Assembly: GCA_036925085.1 (NCBI GenBank)
Contig: JAUPFP010000008.1
Coordinates: 1,709,957-1,773,956 of the forward strand
Source: Brachycybe producta
Taxonomy: Eukaryota > Arthropoda > Diplopoda > Playtdesmida > Andrognathidae
DNA length: 64,000 nt
Direction of reading: 5' to 3'
Shown: positions 21,892 to 39,300 of the stretch, in pieces
Position numbering within the stretch: the stretch's first letter is position 1
Layout of the letters: every line of letters begins with the position of its first letter
Notes under the pieces: generated by a model
Seen by the model: only the letters and a program-made list of their open reading frames with translations
What the model was told of the DNA's origin: nothing
Database searches by the model: none
Position numbers and translations under genes: made by a program

Positions 21892-22996
21892 ATGGCATCC
21901 AACCATAGTGGACATATGGTCACTGAATTCGAAGGATCTTTTCAGGTATTGAACATAATGCTGAATATTCTTTTTTGATGTTTAAAATAAAAATCAACTA
22001 TCGTTTTAAAGGCATGTTTAGCTGCGTTGACTAATGAAGATCACTTCAATGTTCACGATCCCGAAGAGATAAAAGCTGGTACTGTATTACATGGAATCGT
22101 AATAACTCGTTCTCTCTGGTATGCATTGACTCTACTGAGCTCATTGACGTTTAATTGTATCTTTTCAGGAGTGGAACAGACTCTGGTTAAGTTTCTAGAA
22201 ATGGCCAAGCAGATGGAATGCTTCTTTCTGCAGAAACGATTGCTTCTGTCAGCTCAGAAGCCAGAACAGATCGTTCGAGAGGTCTCGTAATTTTTTTCGT
22301 TCATCATTTGATTGTTCTTTTGCCGTCTTCGTTTTTTTTTGTTTTGTACTGTAAGCATCATAAAACTGAATCGTATCTGTTTTGCAGGACATAAATGACC
22401 TGAAACTGGAGTTAAATCGCAAGGAACAATTAATACAGAAGCATTACGAGAAAATTCAGTACTGGCAGTCATTGCTTTCGAACATACAAGGGCCCGGTCC
22501 ACGACCTCCTCACTTACAGAACCAGATACATCCACCTCCTCCTCATACACACACCCAACTTCAACACCAGTTGAACGTACCGATAGGTCCACCTCAATTG
22601 CCTGGACCACCGCCTCACCTTCCCCCTCCTCCTCCACCTCCCCCTCCACCTCATCTTCAGTCTCTTTCGTCTGGTCCATCTGTAGGAATGGGTCCTCAAT
22701 CTGTTCCCAGTCCCATGAGTATGATGCAGGCTCAGGGACCTGGAGGAGCAGGCGGGCCTATGTCGCAGAACATGCAAGTGCCTTCTCCAATGCAGGGAAT
22801 GAATCCAAATCCTTCGATGTATGGATTACCACCGCCCAATCCATCACAGTTGGCTCAACAGATGGCCACGGGTCCTCCTCCTCCTCCTCCTCATCCTTCT
22901 GCAATGCATCCTGGGATGCATTCTGGTTTGCAAGGACCTCTCGCATATCTTGAGAAGACTACATCTAATATTGGATTGCCAGACCCTAGACAGTAG
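21892..22996 (+). CDS. MED28: Mediator complex subunit 28 with proline-rich insertion
   Basis: Four exons, 21892-21945, 22012-22078, 22169-22281 and 22388-22996, splice in phase to 280 aa. The conserved core is clear: the ELESSFEACF-like [16 protein letters not shown], then [18 protein letters not shown], the near-invariant [20 protein letters not shown], and a coiled coil at about 79-112. Residues 113-260 are a Pro/Gln/Met/Gly/His-rich low-complexity region. The last 20 residues ([20 protein letters not shown]) match the C-terminal block that follows the coiled coil directly in human MED28 (178 aa). MED28 is a head-module-associated subunit linking transcription factors to RNA polymerase II. 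The plus-strand exon is real; the minus frames at 22254-22946 are shadows of the repeated CCT/CCA codons. Confidence 0.95.
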
Positions 22997-24588
22997 ATTT
23001 AGAAGATTGAAGCTATCAAGTCGTTTTTATTATTAAACTGCAAAATCATAATGCACTTGTATTTTTTGCGTTGTTTTCACTTTTTCAGCTGATAAATTCA
23101 AATTTGATAGAAACTAGAGATTCTACAAGACATATTGCATAAGGATATTTTCATTTTGATATCTTTTAAAATAGACTGTTTATAAACAAGAATGTAAAAA
23201 AATCATCTACTAAGCATTCTTTGCTTAAAGTTGGTTTATTTTTCAATCTCACATAAAAGTTTATTTTGAAAGATATCAACATGAAAATACCCTTAAGTGA
23301 TTGAGCTACCCTTCTAGTTTCTAAAACACCTTCAATTTCTCCTTAAAACGCCAACTTTAATTTATTTATTAACAGAATTAAAACCGAATTTCAGAATTAA
23401 CATTTAAGGATGTAGATTCCTATTTACAGATTTGAAATCTGTTTTAAAATCGATTCAGAGATAAATTAATTACGACCATTTTTTGTGCTTCGATCTAGTC
23501 ATAGAGTACAATGTACATAAACGGCCACAATTAATTTATTTTAGAACCGATTTAGAATGTATTATTGTATGTATGATTTTGAATGTGTGGCATGTAATTT
23601 GAAAGTCAAAATGAAAACATTAACTAAAATGTTATGAGTGGGAGGGGGAGCTCTAAAATTAGGGGTGCCTAGGGTCCATGGAGGTTTTAAAATGGCCCTT
23701 TACACACATTATGACGTCATCAAGTATTTATGAAAAAAAGCCTGTGCATTCTTATTCATTGATTTATTGTAGCAGTGTGGCGTCACGCCTTATAGGTTTA
23801 TGAACGTGGTAACGTCACATAGCTGGATAAATCGCTGTCTGAATAACGGAATAGAATGTACAAAACAGTAAATTGCGGCATTTATTTTTAATGTTTTTAT
23901 GTTATTGGAGTGATACGCTCGTATTTTTTAAAATAAGCAGTGAAAAATTAGTATAGAAATGCAATAATTTTATTCAATGAAGAAATTTAAAGTATGTTTA
24001 AATGTTCCGCCTGAAAGTTGGCATTGGGTTTAATTTCTTTGTCGTCAGGTGTCGCTGCAATTTGTTTTATTGCAGAGCCATAGAAATATCTCTATCTATA
24101 GATCTGTTTCATTGTTTTTGCTCTACGGGAGGCGACTTACGCGTTTTAATGGTTTTCTAGGTTTCATTTTATTCTGGCTATTGAGTAAAACGTAGGTATA
24201 AAATTAAAACGGTTACCCAATGACATTCGCTTTGCTGTGAATCTCGTACATGATTTTTTTCTATGTCGTCCCCCTTGGATTATTACGCGCATTAAGAGGT
24301 GGGAGCCTCCGTCACAATTCGCCGCCACCGCCGATGAATTTTGGCTGCGCTATGCCGCCGCAAATTTGATAAGTTTGAATGTTAAATTTGAATGTCGCGG
24401 TGTTTACGCCGCCGCCGCCGCCGCTAATTTAATTTTGCTGTCGGCTTCCACCTCTACATGCATTGACATAATGACATTGTGATTCGTGAATGGCACCATT
24501 GTTTGTTTTGGTTTCTTCTCGGTTTTATTCGTTAAACTTTCCTCTTCGTGTTTTATCACAAAAGAAAGTGCTCCTATCGTCGAGAACG
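22997..24588. other. MED28-LAP3 intergenic interval
   Basis: An ATTAAA at about 23031-23036 may be the MED28 poly(A) signal. A foldback element lies at 23.09-23.36 kb. A GC-richer patch with (gcc)n at 24.29-24.45 kb precedes the LAP3 start and may be its promoter or 5'UTR; the frame at 24237-24482 is only this trinucleotide repeat. No other gene is seen. Confidence 0.5.
23093..23356. mobile_element. Foldback element, family A copy 4
   Basis: The left arm has 'gatagaaactagag', and the right arm 'gagctacccttctagtttct' then 'ccttaaaacgcc'. The inner arms 'ggatattttcattttgatat' and 'gatatcaacatgaaaatacc' pair. It lies just 3' of MED28. Confidence 0.75.
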
Positions 24589-28867
<4,279 letters not shown>

Positions 28868-29037
28868 AGTAAAGAAAGAACTTTAGAGAGAATAGAAAAT
28901 GCTCAAGTACGTAATTTTATGCAAAAAGAAAATCGTTAAATATATATTTTGTATGCGATCATGATTATTTTTCGATAACATTTATGTATTTTTTTCAATT
29001 ACTACATTCAAATCTCTGAATCAAAAATGAAGATATT

Positions 29038-29043
29038 AATAAA
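29038..29043 (+). terminator. Candidate LAP3 polyadenylation signal
   Basis: AATAAA lies about 170 nt past the LAP3 stop at 28865-28867. The assignment rests on hexamer and position only. Confidence 0.5.
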
Positions 29044-29424
29044 AATGATAATTAGGTACAATGCAAAACAAAGATTTGTTTAGTTTTTGATTGAAAACTT
29101 GAAGTATTCTTCCGATAGTTTCACATTTATATGAAATACTTCATGAATCTATGCAAACAAGTTTGCCGAGTTAAGTGAATTGTAAAGGTAAATGGTGAAT
29201 TCAGATTTAAACTAGTGGTTCTGGGGTCCACTTGTGTTCTGCCGAACGGTTTAAGGGAGTTCAGTAATGTAGTTGTGATTTTGGTAATGTTGTGATTTCA
29301 AAGAAATAATAATCTTATCTTTCACATTGCAACAGTTCATTGAAATGTAAGACAAATTAGACAATTGTAAAAAACCAAAATGTTTGATAATGCACTGAAT
29401 AATTTTTTTTAATGAATGTGAAAT

Positions 29425-29711
29425 TTTCGTTTAAGATGTTTTATGAACAGTTGATTTTTGAAATCTCGTTAGAAACAATAAATCTAGCTGAATCACTAAA
29501 TAGTATTTTTGTGTTATCTTTCAAAGTAAACTTACAAAATATTAAATTAAATTTTAAAAAATATTAACTGCTTATATGTTGTGTTATTTTTTAAAAATCT
29601 CCTAAAAAGTTATTTTAAAAAATTATCAGCATGACAATATCCTTAAATACTTGAGTTACCCTTCTAGTTTCTTAAAACTCTTTCTAATTTTGCTTTATTT
29701 TGCCTCAATGG
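29425..29711. mobile_element. Foldback element, family A copy 5
   Basis: The right arm 'gagttacccttctagtttct' and inner 'atcagcatgacaatatcctt' match the other copies. The left arm is worn ('gttagaaacaataaatctag', then 'ctgaatcac'). Confidence 0.65.
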
Positions 29712-30367
29712 GCTGTTAGAAAGTCATCCTAAGTAAGATACGAACATACCGTGTGTTCATAATTTATGAGAAAAGGGATCCCTGAGATTTTTTTTAATGA
29801 AAATTGGGATCTTCAGACAAATAAAGTTAATGACCCGCCTGATTTCTACTGTTTCCGTCCAAGTTTTTTTAAGGTTTATTTATTTAAAAAAAATGTTGGT
29901 TAGTCTACGTGCAAAAATACACGTTTTCTTGTGTTGGGGTCAGGAAGGTGGGGGGAGGGTGTTGGGGATAATGTTAGTTTGTCTGCAGTTAAAAGTATTA
30001 CTGGTTATTGACATTTGCGTTTGCTGGTGCTGCTGCTGAAGCCACTGCATTGTAAATTCTAGATACTGAGCCCTAGAGGGAGTTGCATATTCTAAGTTTA
30101 GCCCTCCTACTCCTTCTTTAGCCTCCCCCTTCATGTTATACGCATGTATGTAGCTTTTACAAAAGTCGATGATAAAAACTGGTGATCTGTAAGTGCGCAG
30201 CTTCATTTCCAAGTTGTCTTTATTCGCGCCGTTACCACATCTTTTTTTATTTGCTACAAGAAAAATCAGCATCTGGATTTTTTTTTTTTTGCAATTCCTT
30301 TTCTTGAGGATTTATAAAAAAAAATCTTTTAAAATAAAATATATAAAGTTAAGTTTTTTACGTCATT

Positions 30368-33300
30368 ATGTCTGAAAGTGATAATTCATCAACGACATCT
30401 GTGCAACAGGTATTTTTTTAAAATATTATAATTAGTTTAAACATTTTTTGTTTACTTTATTGTAAACTTTAAAGTTTTTAATAACAAAAAATAATTAGAA
30501 TTGAATGATTTCTATTTATATTTTTTGCAAATAGAAAATTGTTTACATGTAAAAAAAAATATTAGCATGAAACATTATTTTTTTAAAAAAAAAATTTATA
30601 TCAAGTATAGCCAATTTAGATCATAGTTTCACCCTGTAAGTGGGCCACACAATGAGAACCTCTTTACACAATTGGCTTAAATTTGAATATCTAATGGAGA
30701 TGATTATGATGATGAAGACGATTATAATGATGATGATAGATAGTGTTTGCAAAATGCTTCTTATTATTTTTTTCCTCTCATTGTGATGACAGTATTAAAA
30801 AAAAAGATAAGGTGTCAAATGTTAAATTTTCAACACAAAAAATGATAGGACAAAAAAAAGTATGAAATTGACGGTGTGTGTGTGGGTGTTATTATGCATA
30901 TTTTATATATTTTTATTGCGTTTTGCAATATTTACACACGGGTTGGGTTGGTTAAATTTTTTCGTATGTGTGTGCGACGTTGAGAAAGGGTGTCAAGTAA
31001 TCAATAGAAACCCTAAAACACGGTAGCACTTTGAAACTGTCCATTTAATATGTATGTGGAGGGCAGAAGAGAGTTCCTTGTCAATTATTCTTTTCTATTT
31101 GATGTTATTGGTTGAAAAGAGACTAGAGGGGTAACAAGCACTTTTTTTAAAGATCATATCGTCGCCATCATCATCATATTTTTTTCTTCCAAGATGTTAC
31201 TTCTTAAAAGCTTTTTTTTGTATTGATAAAAAGTTTATTAAAAAGTTTTTTACTAAAAAAAACTGTTCAGAAATGAACTCTGAACTTAAGTTTTTTTTTT
31301 TGGTGCCAGTATTCTTTATTTTCATAATGATAAAAGTTTATATCGTATTAAAGATTGTATGAGAGAAATGTTGACTGAGAAGGGAAATTGATCAAATGAA
31401 AAGGAACGTTTGTTTTTAAGAGATTTAAAAATAAACATGTGTGTGTGTGCCCTTGATTTTGTAGTATGAAACTAGTAAAAACTACATGGAGTTACTATTA
31501 AATATTGTTGTTGTTTTGGTTTTTTGGAAGTACGCGTCAAAAAAAAAAATTGCTGTGCAAGAAAATTGCTCACAAAATACAATTTACGCACTCTGCATTT
31601 CATTGCTAATACAAAATCTAAATGAAATATCAAAAAATCATCCTAATGTTGTTAAACATTATATCAAATCTAGTTCAGAATTTGTATGATGAAAATTTGT
31701 GGAGGATGATTTGGTGAAAGAGGATTTTTCTGTTAGGTTTTTTTTGTTTGTTTGTAGATTCTCAACAGTTTCTTACTCAGTGGATAAGGTTTTATTTTTG
31801 GCAAAATGATCCAGAATAAAGGGGTTTTTATCGGGCCATAATTTGTGCATCCCCTCTAATCTTAGTATTATTGACTATGTTATTGTAGTTACGTGTCTTG
31901 ACTGCCAATTATTTGTGGCAATATTTGAAATATATGTTTTCTTGCAGTGATGTATATACACACTTAGAAAAAGAAATGTATTTCTTTTTTATGGACATTC
32001 TAAATCTCTGAAATAAAATGCTTGATGAGTGTTGGCCGAATTTAAGAGTTTTGCGAATAATATTTATCAATATTATTTAGTTTTATTTTTATACCACCAG
32101 TAATGACGCAAATTTAAAGATAAATATTTCAGAATCTTGTAATATAAAGCTTCTCATTTCATATAGTTGCTGACAACACAACAAAAGAATATGTAGAAAT
32201 ACATGTACATCACCATATTGATTGCATATTTATGTTGTTCAATTTTTAAAATATTCAAAGAAAAATTCTTCCTATGAAAGTGCTCTTATTCTGTTGCATA
32301 AATGCCAAACCTAGAAAAGTGTTTAGAAAAATGTCTGTTAGGATCAACAATTAGCCTAAGTTGTTTGTGTAATGTTAATTAGTAACAATAGCACACAGAG
32401 GGTACATTTGGGAACTCATTTGTTGTATTTGTTACAAACATTTAAGTGAAACTGGCAGCTTCTTACAACATAAGCACTTATTAACAAAATACAATATATG
32501 ATGGCATTTATTGTTCAATTAGGATGCAAATTAATTAAGTGAGAAATTTGCATAAATGCCTAACGAGTAAGGTCGAAAGTTTGCATAAAATCCACAAAAC
32601 GCCTAATCACAGTTCTAGCCCCTTTTTGAATAGGCTGTGTCAGCTGTGATACAATATGATTGCCATATTTGCAATAATAATTAGTTTAATCCAAAATATA
32701 TATGCATAACACACATAAATTGCTGAATTTATGGATACTTGCAAAAAGTAGCATACTTTCACTTATTTATTAAAAAAAATACTTTTTGGTCGGAAAAAAA
32801 TTACGCAAAGAGCTTCTTAAACTAAATCGTTTTCATTTTGCAATTTCTATTATTGCTTCTGTTGATGGTAGTTTCAGGATATTTAATTAATTGTGTTTTT
32901 GCTATGTAATATACATTTTTTATGCTTCTTGCATATTTGGAGGGTTTTTTATTTGCATAAAATGCATAATTTCTAAAAAAAAACAATTTGCACAATTTCT
33001 AAATTTTTATTTGCGTAAAAGTTTTGTCCTACGATTTATATAATGATAAAGTTTACGGTGGCTCACTGACAAGACCAAGTTGGCCACCTTTTGTTTCTTT
33101 CCTTTTATTTATGTGATCAATCGGTAGTTATTAAAATGGTTCAAAATTTAAATATGAAAAAAAAAAATAATAAATGGATAATTTATTCAAGTTTCTTTTT
33201 TATCTTTCTACTTAATATAAATAATGTGAAGTTGGGATCTCATAAATCACCAATTGACCTAACTTGTTTGTTCCAATCAATAAATTTCCTCATTCAGAGT

Positions 33301-36300
33301 CAATGTGTGGGTTTTGTGTTTGGTTCCTTTCTCTACTCCTTAACTTTCATTTCTCAATAATGAATGAACAGAGAAGATATAATCATGAAAATGACCAAAT
33401 TCGATTGGTTTTTCTTCTTCTTCTTTTCTCTATTTCTAAAAATGTCATCAACATCATTTATATTAATTATTATTAAATTATGAGAGAATAAAAAAACAAT
33501 GAATTAATCATTGCAAAAATGTTATATGGTTTATTGTTCTTCTTCATTTAACTGAAGAAAAAAAAGCAGTTTGAATACAACTAGTGATTATATTTTTTTT
33601 TTTGGTGTCTTTATAAGTGTAGGGCCTACTTAATATTTAATAAAATATTCAAAACGAAGACAAATATATCTGATGACGAATATGTGAAAAATGTAAATTT
33701 TATAAGAATATTATTCTCATATTTGTTCCATTCTTATTTTTTTTTGTGCCAATAAATGTTTCATCAAGCTGAAAAAAATTAAGAGAAAAACAAATTGCGT
33801 TGTGTTTTATGTTTTGGAACATGATGAAATCGGTTGGTGTGGCTTTTCTTTCATTCTATTATTTGTTCTTTTTTGTTCTGTTGTTCTTCTTATTGTTGTT
33901 GTTTTTTTGTGATAGCCCAAATATTAAAATGGCTTCTTCCAATGACATTTTCAAGTCCCATCTTTAAGAAGAAAAAAATGCATATGAAGAAAAAAAAATA
34001 ATTCCATATATACATATATAATTTGTCTATAAACAATTCTAATAATGATGTTAATATTGAAATCTAATTGATTTTTATATAAAGATTGAGATTAAGTGGC
34101 CGTTGTTTTATTTTTCAATTTTACCAAAAATGATGAGCAACGTTTGGGCTCGTCATGAATCATAGAACATACTAATACCTAGTTTTCATTACAAAAATTA
34201 ATTGCAGTTACATAACCAAGGTTATAGTTAACTGTCTACATGGTTAAATAATTTTGTATCACTTCCTGTTTGGGTTTTCCTTCCTAGTTTAAAAGTTCCC
34301 CTTCATAGTTTTGCATTTTGTGGAATTTTCAATTCCTCATTCAGTCAAAAATTGAATGCTCTCACAATCCGACATGTTTTTTGTAAACTAGATTTGTTTG
34401 AAAACAGGAAGTGACATATTTAACCATTCAATAATGTGGTTAACCACATTGTGTCAATGCAGTTAAGTTAACTTCATTGTTCAAAAGTTTAAACATGGTT
34501 AATGTAACTACAATAGTTTTCACTATAAAATTAACTGTGGTTAACTTTTTAACTGCAGTTAATTTCTGTAGTGGAAACGAGGTATAATAGGCCTACCTAC
34601 TTAGTAAGCATTTGTGATAAATGCATTCAAGTTAAATTGTGTTATGTTGTATTATACAGAGTCCAATTAAAAAAAAAGTACATGACAAAATAAAATTGGC
34701 TTCCTTGCTTAATTTCTGAAAGTATTGAAATACTAAGTAAATATTTTGTTTTCTAACTCAACAAAGTTAGTACATTTAAATATTATGAAAAGAATGACAC
34801 AAGCTGTAAACCCACCAGAAAATAGAATTAGAAATAAACTTTCTGTGTTCATTTTGCACTTAAATAACTTATATACGACGCTTCTGATAAATTCCTTACA
34901 AAGTGAAATTCAGTGAGATTTTATTCAGCATGTGTGATGTTTCTTAAAAATATTGAAATATTGACTGAATATATTGAATTGAGCATATGTTTTTATGTCA
35001 TAAACAGGGTTCTGAAGTACATGTGTAACATTTAAATGCATTAAACTTATTAGGTGTAAACTAGGTGTGTTTATTTTTTAACAAAAAGTGACCTTTTTTA
35101 TGAAATAAATCGACCAAAACTTAATATCAATACTTTGAAGACATGGTACACATCCCAGTAATATAATTGTTGCTTTTGTAAATTGCCTAGTAACTTTTAA
35201 GAATGACTGCTCTATCACTTTAGTGGTAACACATAAATATATACAGAATACAATGCGTCAGATACATATTTGTGTTGTTATTGTTTCAAAAAAACAATAG
35301 GATTATGTACAGATGTCACGACACGCGCGAATTTTCTCTAAATCTCCCCTCTTCCTCCCATTAATATTTTGTTATTTTATGCCGTGGCGTATTATAGAAA
35401 TGTCGACGATGCAAAACCAAAGTAGGAAATTGGGATTTTCACACAAAATGTACACATATTTGTGTTTTGTTCTAATCTATCTGAAGAAATATATAAAGAA
35501 AGAGACACACATTCGTGAGGAAAAATCTCGTCATCTCCAGGGTCCACTTTAATAACAAACTATGTAATAAATGTACCATCTAGACATTCTACTTCTCAAT
35601 GCAAGTCTTTTAACACTAGTGGGGTAACCCGTCATAAATGACGGGAGCAAAATTCTAGTTTAATTTTGCTACTAAAATTATTTAACTATAAGCACCTTAA
35701 TATTGTTTGGGTTTCTTGGATAGGGAGAGCGCAACATAAAGTTGACCATGAGAGAAAAAAACCGGTTCATTTAAATTTAAATAAATTCCGACGTGCTTAA
35801 ACGTTTTTGCCCTTGTTTGTACAGCGTTATACGCAGACAGACACAGCTTTTAATGGTGGCGCTCATCAAGCGCCAAATTGAACAAGCGCCAAACTGAATA
35901 AACGCCAAATGGAACAAACGCCAAACTGAACAAGCGCCAAACTGAATAACCGCCAAAATGTGATAAACACATGGTTAGGTTAGGTTATGTTAGGTTAGGT
36001 TAGGATTGGTTAGGTTAGGTTAGGATTGGTTAGGTTAGGTTTGGTTAGGTTAGGTTTGGTTTGGTTAGGTTAGGTTAGGTTAGGTTTGGTTAGGTTAGGT
36101 TAGGTTAGGATTGGTTAGATTAGGTTAGGTTAGCTGTAAATCTGCACAGTCTGACGTCTATAAAAGCTCACAATATTTGGACCATCAGAATTTACAAAAA
36201 ACCTGAAAAACCGCCAAACTGAATAAACGCCAAATGGAACAAACGCCAAACTGAATAAGCGCCAAATGGAACAAACGCCAAACTGAATAAGCGCCAAATG

Positions 36301-39300
36301 GAAGAAACGCCAAACTGAATAAAAGCCAAAAATTTGGCAGTTATTCAGTTTGGCGTTTGTTCAATTTGGCGCTTATTCAGTCGCCCCCTTTTAATATATA
36401 TAAAATTGTGCAGTTTATATATTACATTAGTAATGTAAATCACACCATAAAATGTTAAAGTGATCACACAGCATAGCAAATTAGCAACTTAATAAAAGTT
36501 AATTAAGTCCATACTAAGCTATGTTTGTGTCCTACTTTCCAATGAATTTCATTCACATGTTTCTGACAATTGCGTCTATTGACCACTGCCCAGTCTGGTA
36601 TTTCTTATCGATAATTATCATTTTCTCCATGTCTCATTTTGAAATTGAATCTGAGTCACCTTCAGAGTTTATTTATACTGGCCCGTATAATAAAGTTTGC
36701 TAGTTAATTATTAATATTTAAGCTATTAATTAATTATAAACACAACGCTGTTTTAGAAATTGTATGGAATCGACCCTACGTTATTGTATGCCGCTATGAA
36801 TAAGTCATTATAAACTGCTAAGAACATCACTACGAAAATATTCAAATAACTAATAAATATTTTAAATATTTTTTAGAAATAATATATAATAAATAAATAT
36901 AAAAACAACAGAATCTTACACTTCAGAAGATTGGCAACAAGAATGGCTTATTTACAGCGAGATACCATTACATAAGGACGATGCTTATATTACAAATATT
37001 TTTTATTTATTGTAACTAACCAATTTGTCAGTATTTTAAGTACGTTTAATAACACATTAACAAAGGCAATTAAAATTAATTTAATTAATTTAATCTTTTT
37101 TTTTTGTGTTTCTTTGCAGAAATGTCAAATCACAACAGAAAGGTGTGGCACATTAAGTGTTGTTGTGCAGGTAAAAAATTTTTTATTACATTTGAGTAAA
37201 CATTCATTTTTTAATACTTTCACCAAATATAGGGTTCAGATTCAAGGAGATAACCTCAATCTTGAACCCTCTGAGTCAGGATTTCGACATAGAAATAATA
37301 CCCTGTTTTATTGAATAGCTTTGGACAGGATATTATTTAATGTTGGATATTGTGCACAGTGAGTTGGGTTTCAAGCTCAAGTGCCAAGTTTTCTTCTTGA
37401 GTTTGGTCCTTGATCAGTGGTTCAAATGATCATGTTACCTATTTCTGTCGAGCCAAACTTAATTTGTTAGTTTTTTTTGTAAGTGATCCTTAATAATTAT
37501 CTAAACCAAAATAACCTAGCCAAATGCAAGACATTTCAAATAAACCATTTTTATTGCTTCTTTCACATTTTAAAACTGACTATATAGTAGAAATTATTTT
37601 TCTTGAATAAACTTAGCTTGTTCATTTAAAATAATAATTAAATAATATTCTAATTTTGAATTTTATTTAACTAGTGTCAATTTTGAAAAATAAACCCACC
37701 CTATGTTACTAGTCTAATTGGGTTTCATTGGGTTTCTAATTGGTTCCCCTTGTACATTCAATCTCCACCAACTCCCATTCTAAAGTGTCTCTCATAAAGT
37801 GGACATTTGTTAATAAATCTCTATTGATCTAATTTACAATTTGGGTCGTGTAAAAAAAGAAAAAGTTCAAAGTTTGTCAAGTTTTTTTCCATTTGAAATT
37901 TAAAACAGAAAATTCAAGAAAATCTTTTTATAGAAACATTTTTTTTGTTGTTGTGGCAAATCTCAATTTTCCATTTGACATTTTGACACTTGTTAACTAC
38001 TTTTTAATTAATTCCTTTTGACTTCCAACTTTTTTTTTCGTCTTGACAAACTGATGATAAGAAATTTGAGAATGTTTTAAAATATTTTAATGTAATAACT
38101 TGCTATTAATACAGTGTAGAATCTTAGACTATTGCTATTATTATTATAGGTAATAGTCTAAGGTATAATTATGAAAATGGTATGAAACCATTTACAAAAA
38201 GTACATGGACAAAACTTCTCCACTAACACAAAATACCTGGTTATTTATAATTTATTATTTCATTGTTGTTGTTGTTGTTGTTGTTTTCAGTAGAGTAAAC
38301 TAAATTTATATTTTTATGTTTATCTAACAAAAAATTGTATTGGTAATGTGCCAAATGGTTAGCAGGTTCTAAATATAAAAATTGAGGGTGGAGCTAAAAT
38401 GTAAACAAGAGATTATCTTGTTTTGGTTTTTTTTTTGGAGGGAGGAGTTGACTAAATGAGTGGAGGAAATTACTTCCTAAAAATAAAAGTACACACTTTT
38501 TTTATTATTACTTTATTTAGATTAGACAATGTTTGAATTTAAAAGTGTTGAAAGCTATGTGTAAACATAATGAAAAGCTCTTCCTATTGTAATGTCACAA
38601 ATGTTTGTCAAAACTGTTCTATCAGGCTACTGGAATCTTTATTTTATTATCGAAGTCTTTTAAAAGGGTTAATAAAAATCCTATTGAGACAATTTTTGTC
38701 ACGATTTTTATGGAGTTTCAATGTTTTAATATGTCTGGTGGGTCTGATTTATGAGAATGGTTCTTGACCCAGATCTAAAAACGAAACTTAGGGTGATATA
38801 TAAGTAAGAGCTAGTGGCAAAAGATGATGAGTTTATGGCACTAGGCTTACTTTTGAGAATATGACCCTCTTAGCACTTAAACTTTAGCTTTTAACGCTCT
38901 GAACAAGGTTCTAATGGTCGTATTCTTAGTGATTGCTTAGTTAAAGGTAGTGCTAAACTCAGCAGCTTTTACATTAACCTTCCTATCTAAAGTTCATGAG
39001 TTTAGCTCTAGCTTTGTCTAAGCAGTCTTTAAAAATATGTCCTTTAAACTTGAATTTGAACACTAAACAAGGTTTCAAGGATTTGCTCAGTAAAATAATT
39101 TTTTTTTCTATATTGAAATTTTACTGTCATAGGGATCAAGTTAAAGTTGAAGTGTCAAGTTGCTTTTTTTCAAGGGCCAAAAAATGAGTTCTGAGTCTAT
39201 AATTAAAGATTTCTAGATGGTGCCACCAACAATAACAGCTGTGCTATCATTTAATTTCATGATTTTTAGCAGTAGAAAGAAAGAAAAAATCCTGTAACTA

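Larger units (their letters stand above)
28868..30367. other. LAP3-NDRG intergenic interval
   Basis: It contains the LAP3 3'UTR, a foldback element, and the NDRG promoter/5'UTR, which I cannot delimit. Frames at 29797-30039 and 29940-30272 overlap on opposite strands and show no domain. No other gene is seen. Confidence 0.5.
35616..36410 (-). mobile_element. Helitron-like element, copy H3, interrupted
   Basis: The 3' terminus is read on the minus strand: hairpin CCCGTCAT-TT-ATGACGGG, a short spacer, and CTAG at 35616-35619. The body to about 35846 is the reverse complement of copy H1, including the 'cgttatacgcagacagacac' region. A separate element (35855-36387) has landed near its 5' end; the sequence after it (atatataaaatt) appears to resume the Helitron 5' terminus. 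The right limit is approximate. Confidence 0.75.
30410..37119 (+). other. NDRG intron 1, repeat-rich
   Basis: This is 6.7 kb of AT-rich intron holding a MITE at 34.18-34.58 kb and a Helitron copy with a nested hAT-like element at 35.6-36.4 kb. Frames at 31486-31689, 33091-33476, 35313-35552 and 36521-36703 show no domain and no splice support, so I see no nested gene. Confidence 0.7.

Noticed and set aside
22254-22946. Minus-strand frames over MED28 exon 4 (141, 87 and 62 codons)
   Set aside because: They are shadows of the CCT/CCA-rich MED28 exon; the acidic/Arg-rich translations are complements of proline codons.
24237-24482. Frame upstream of LAP3 with Ala runs
   Set aside because: Produced by a (gcc)n patch; no splice link to LAP3 exon 1, whose ATG at 24589 aligns with the family start.
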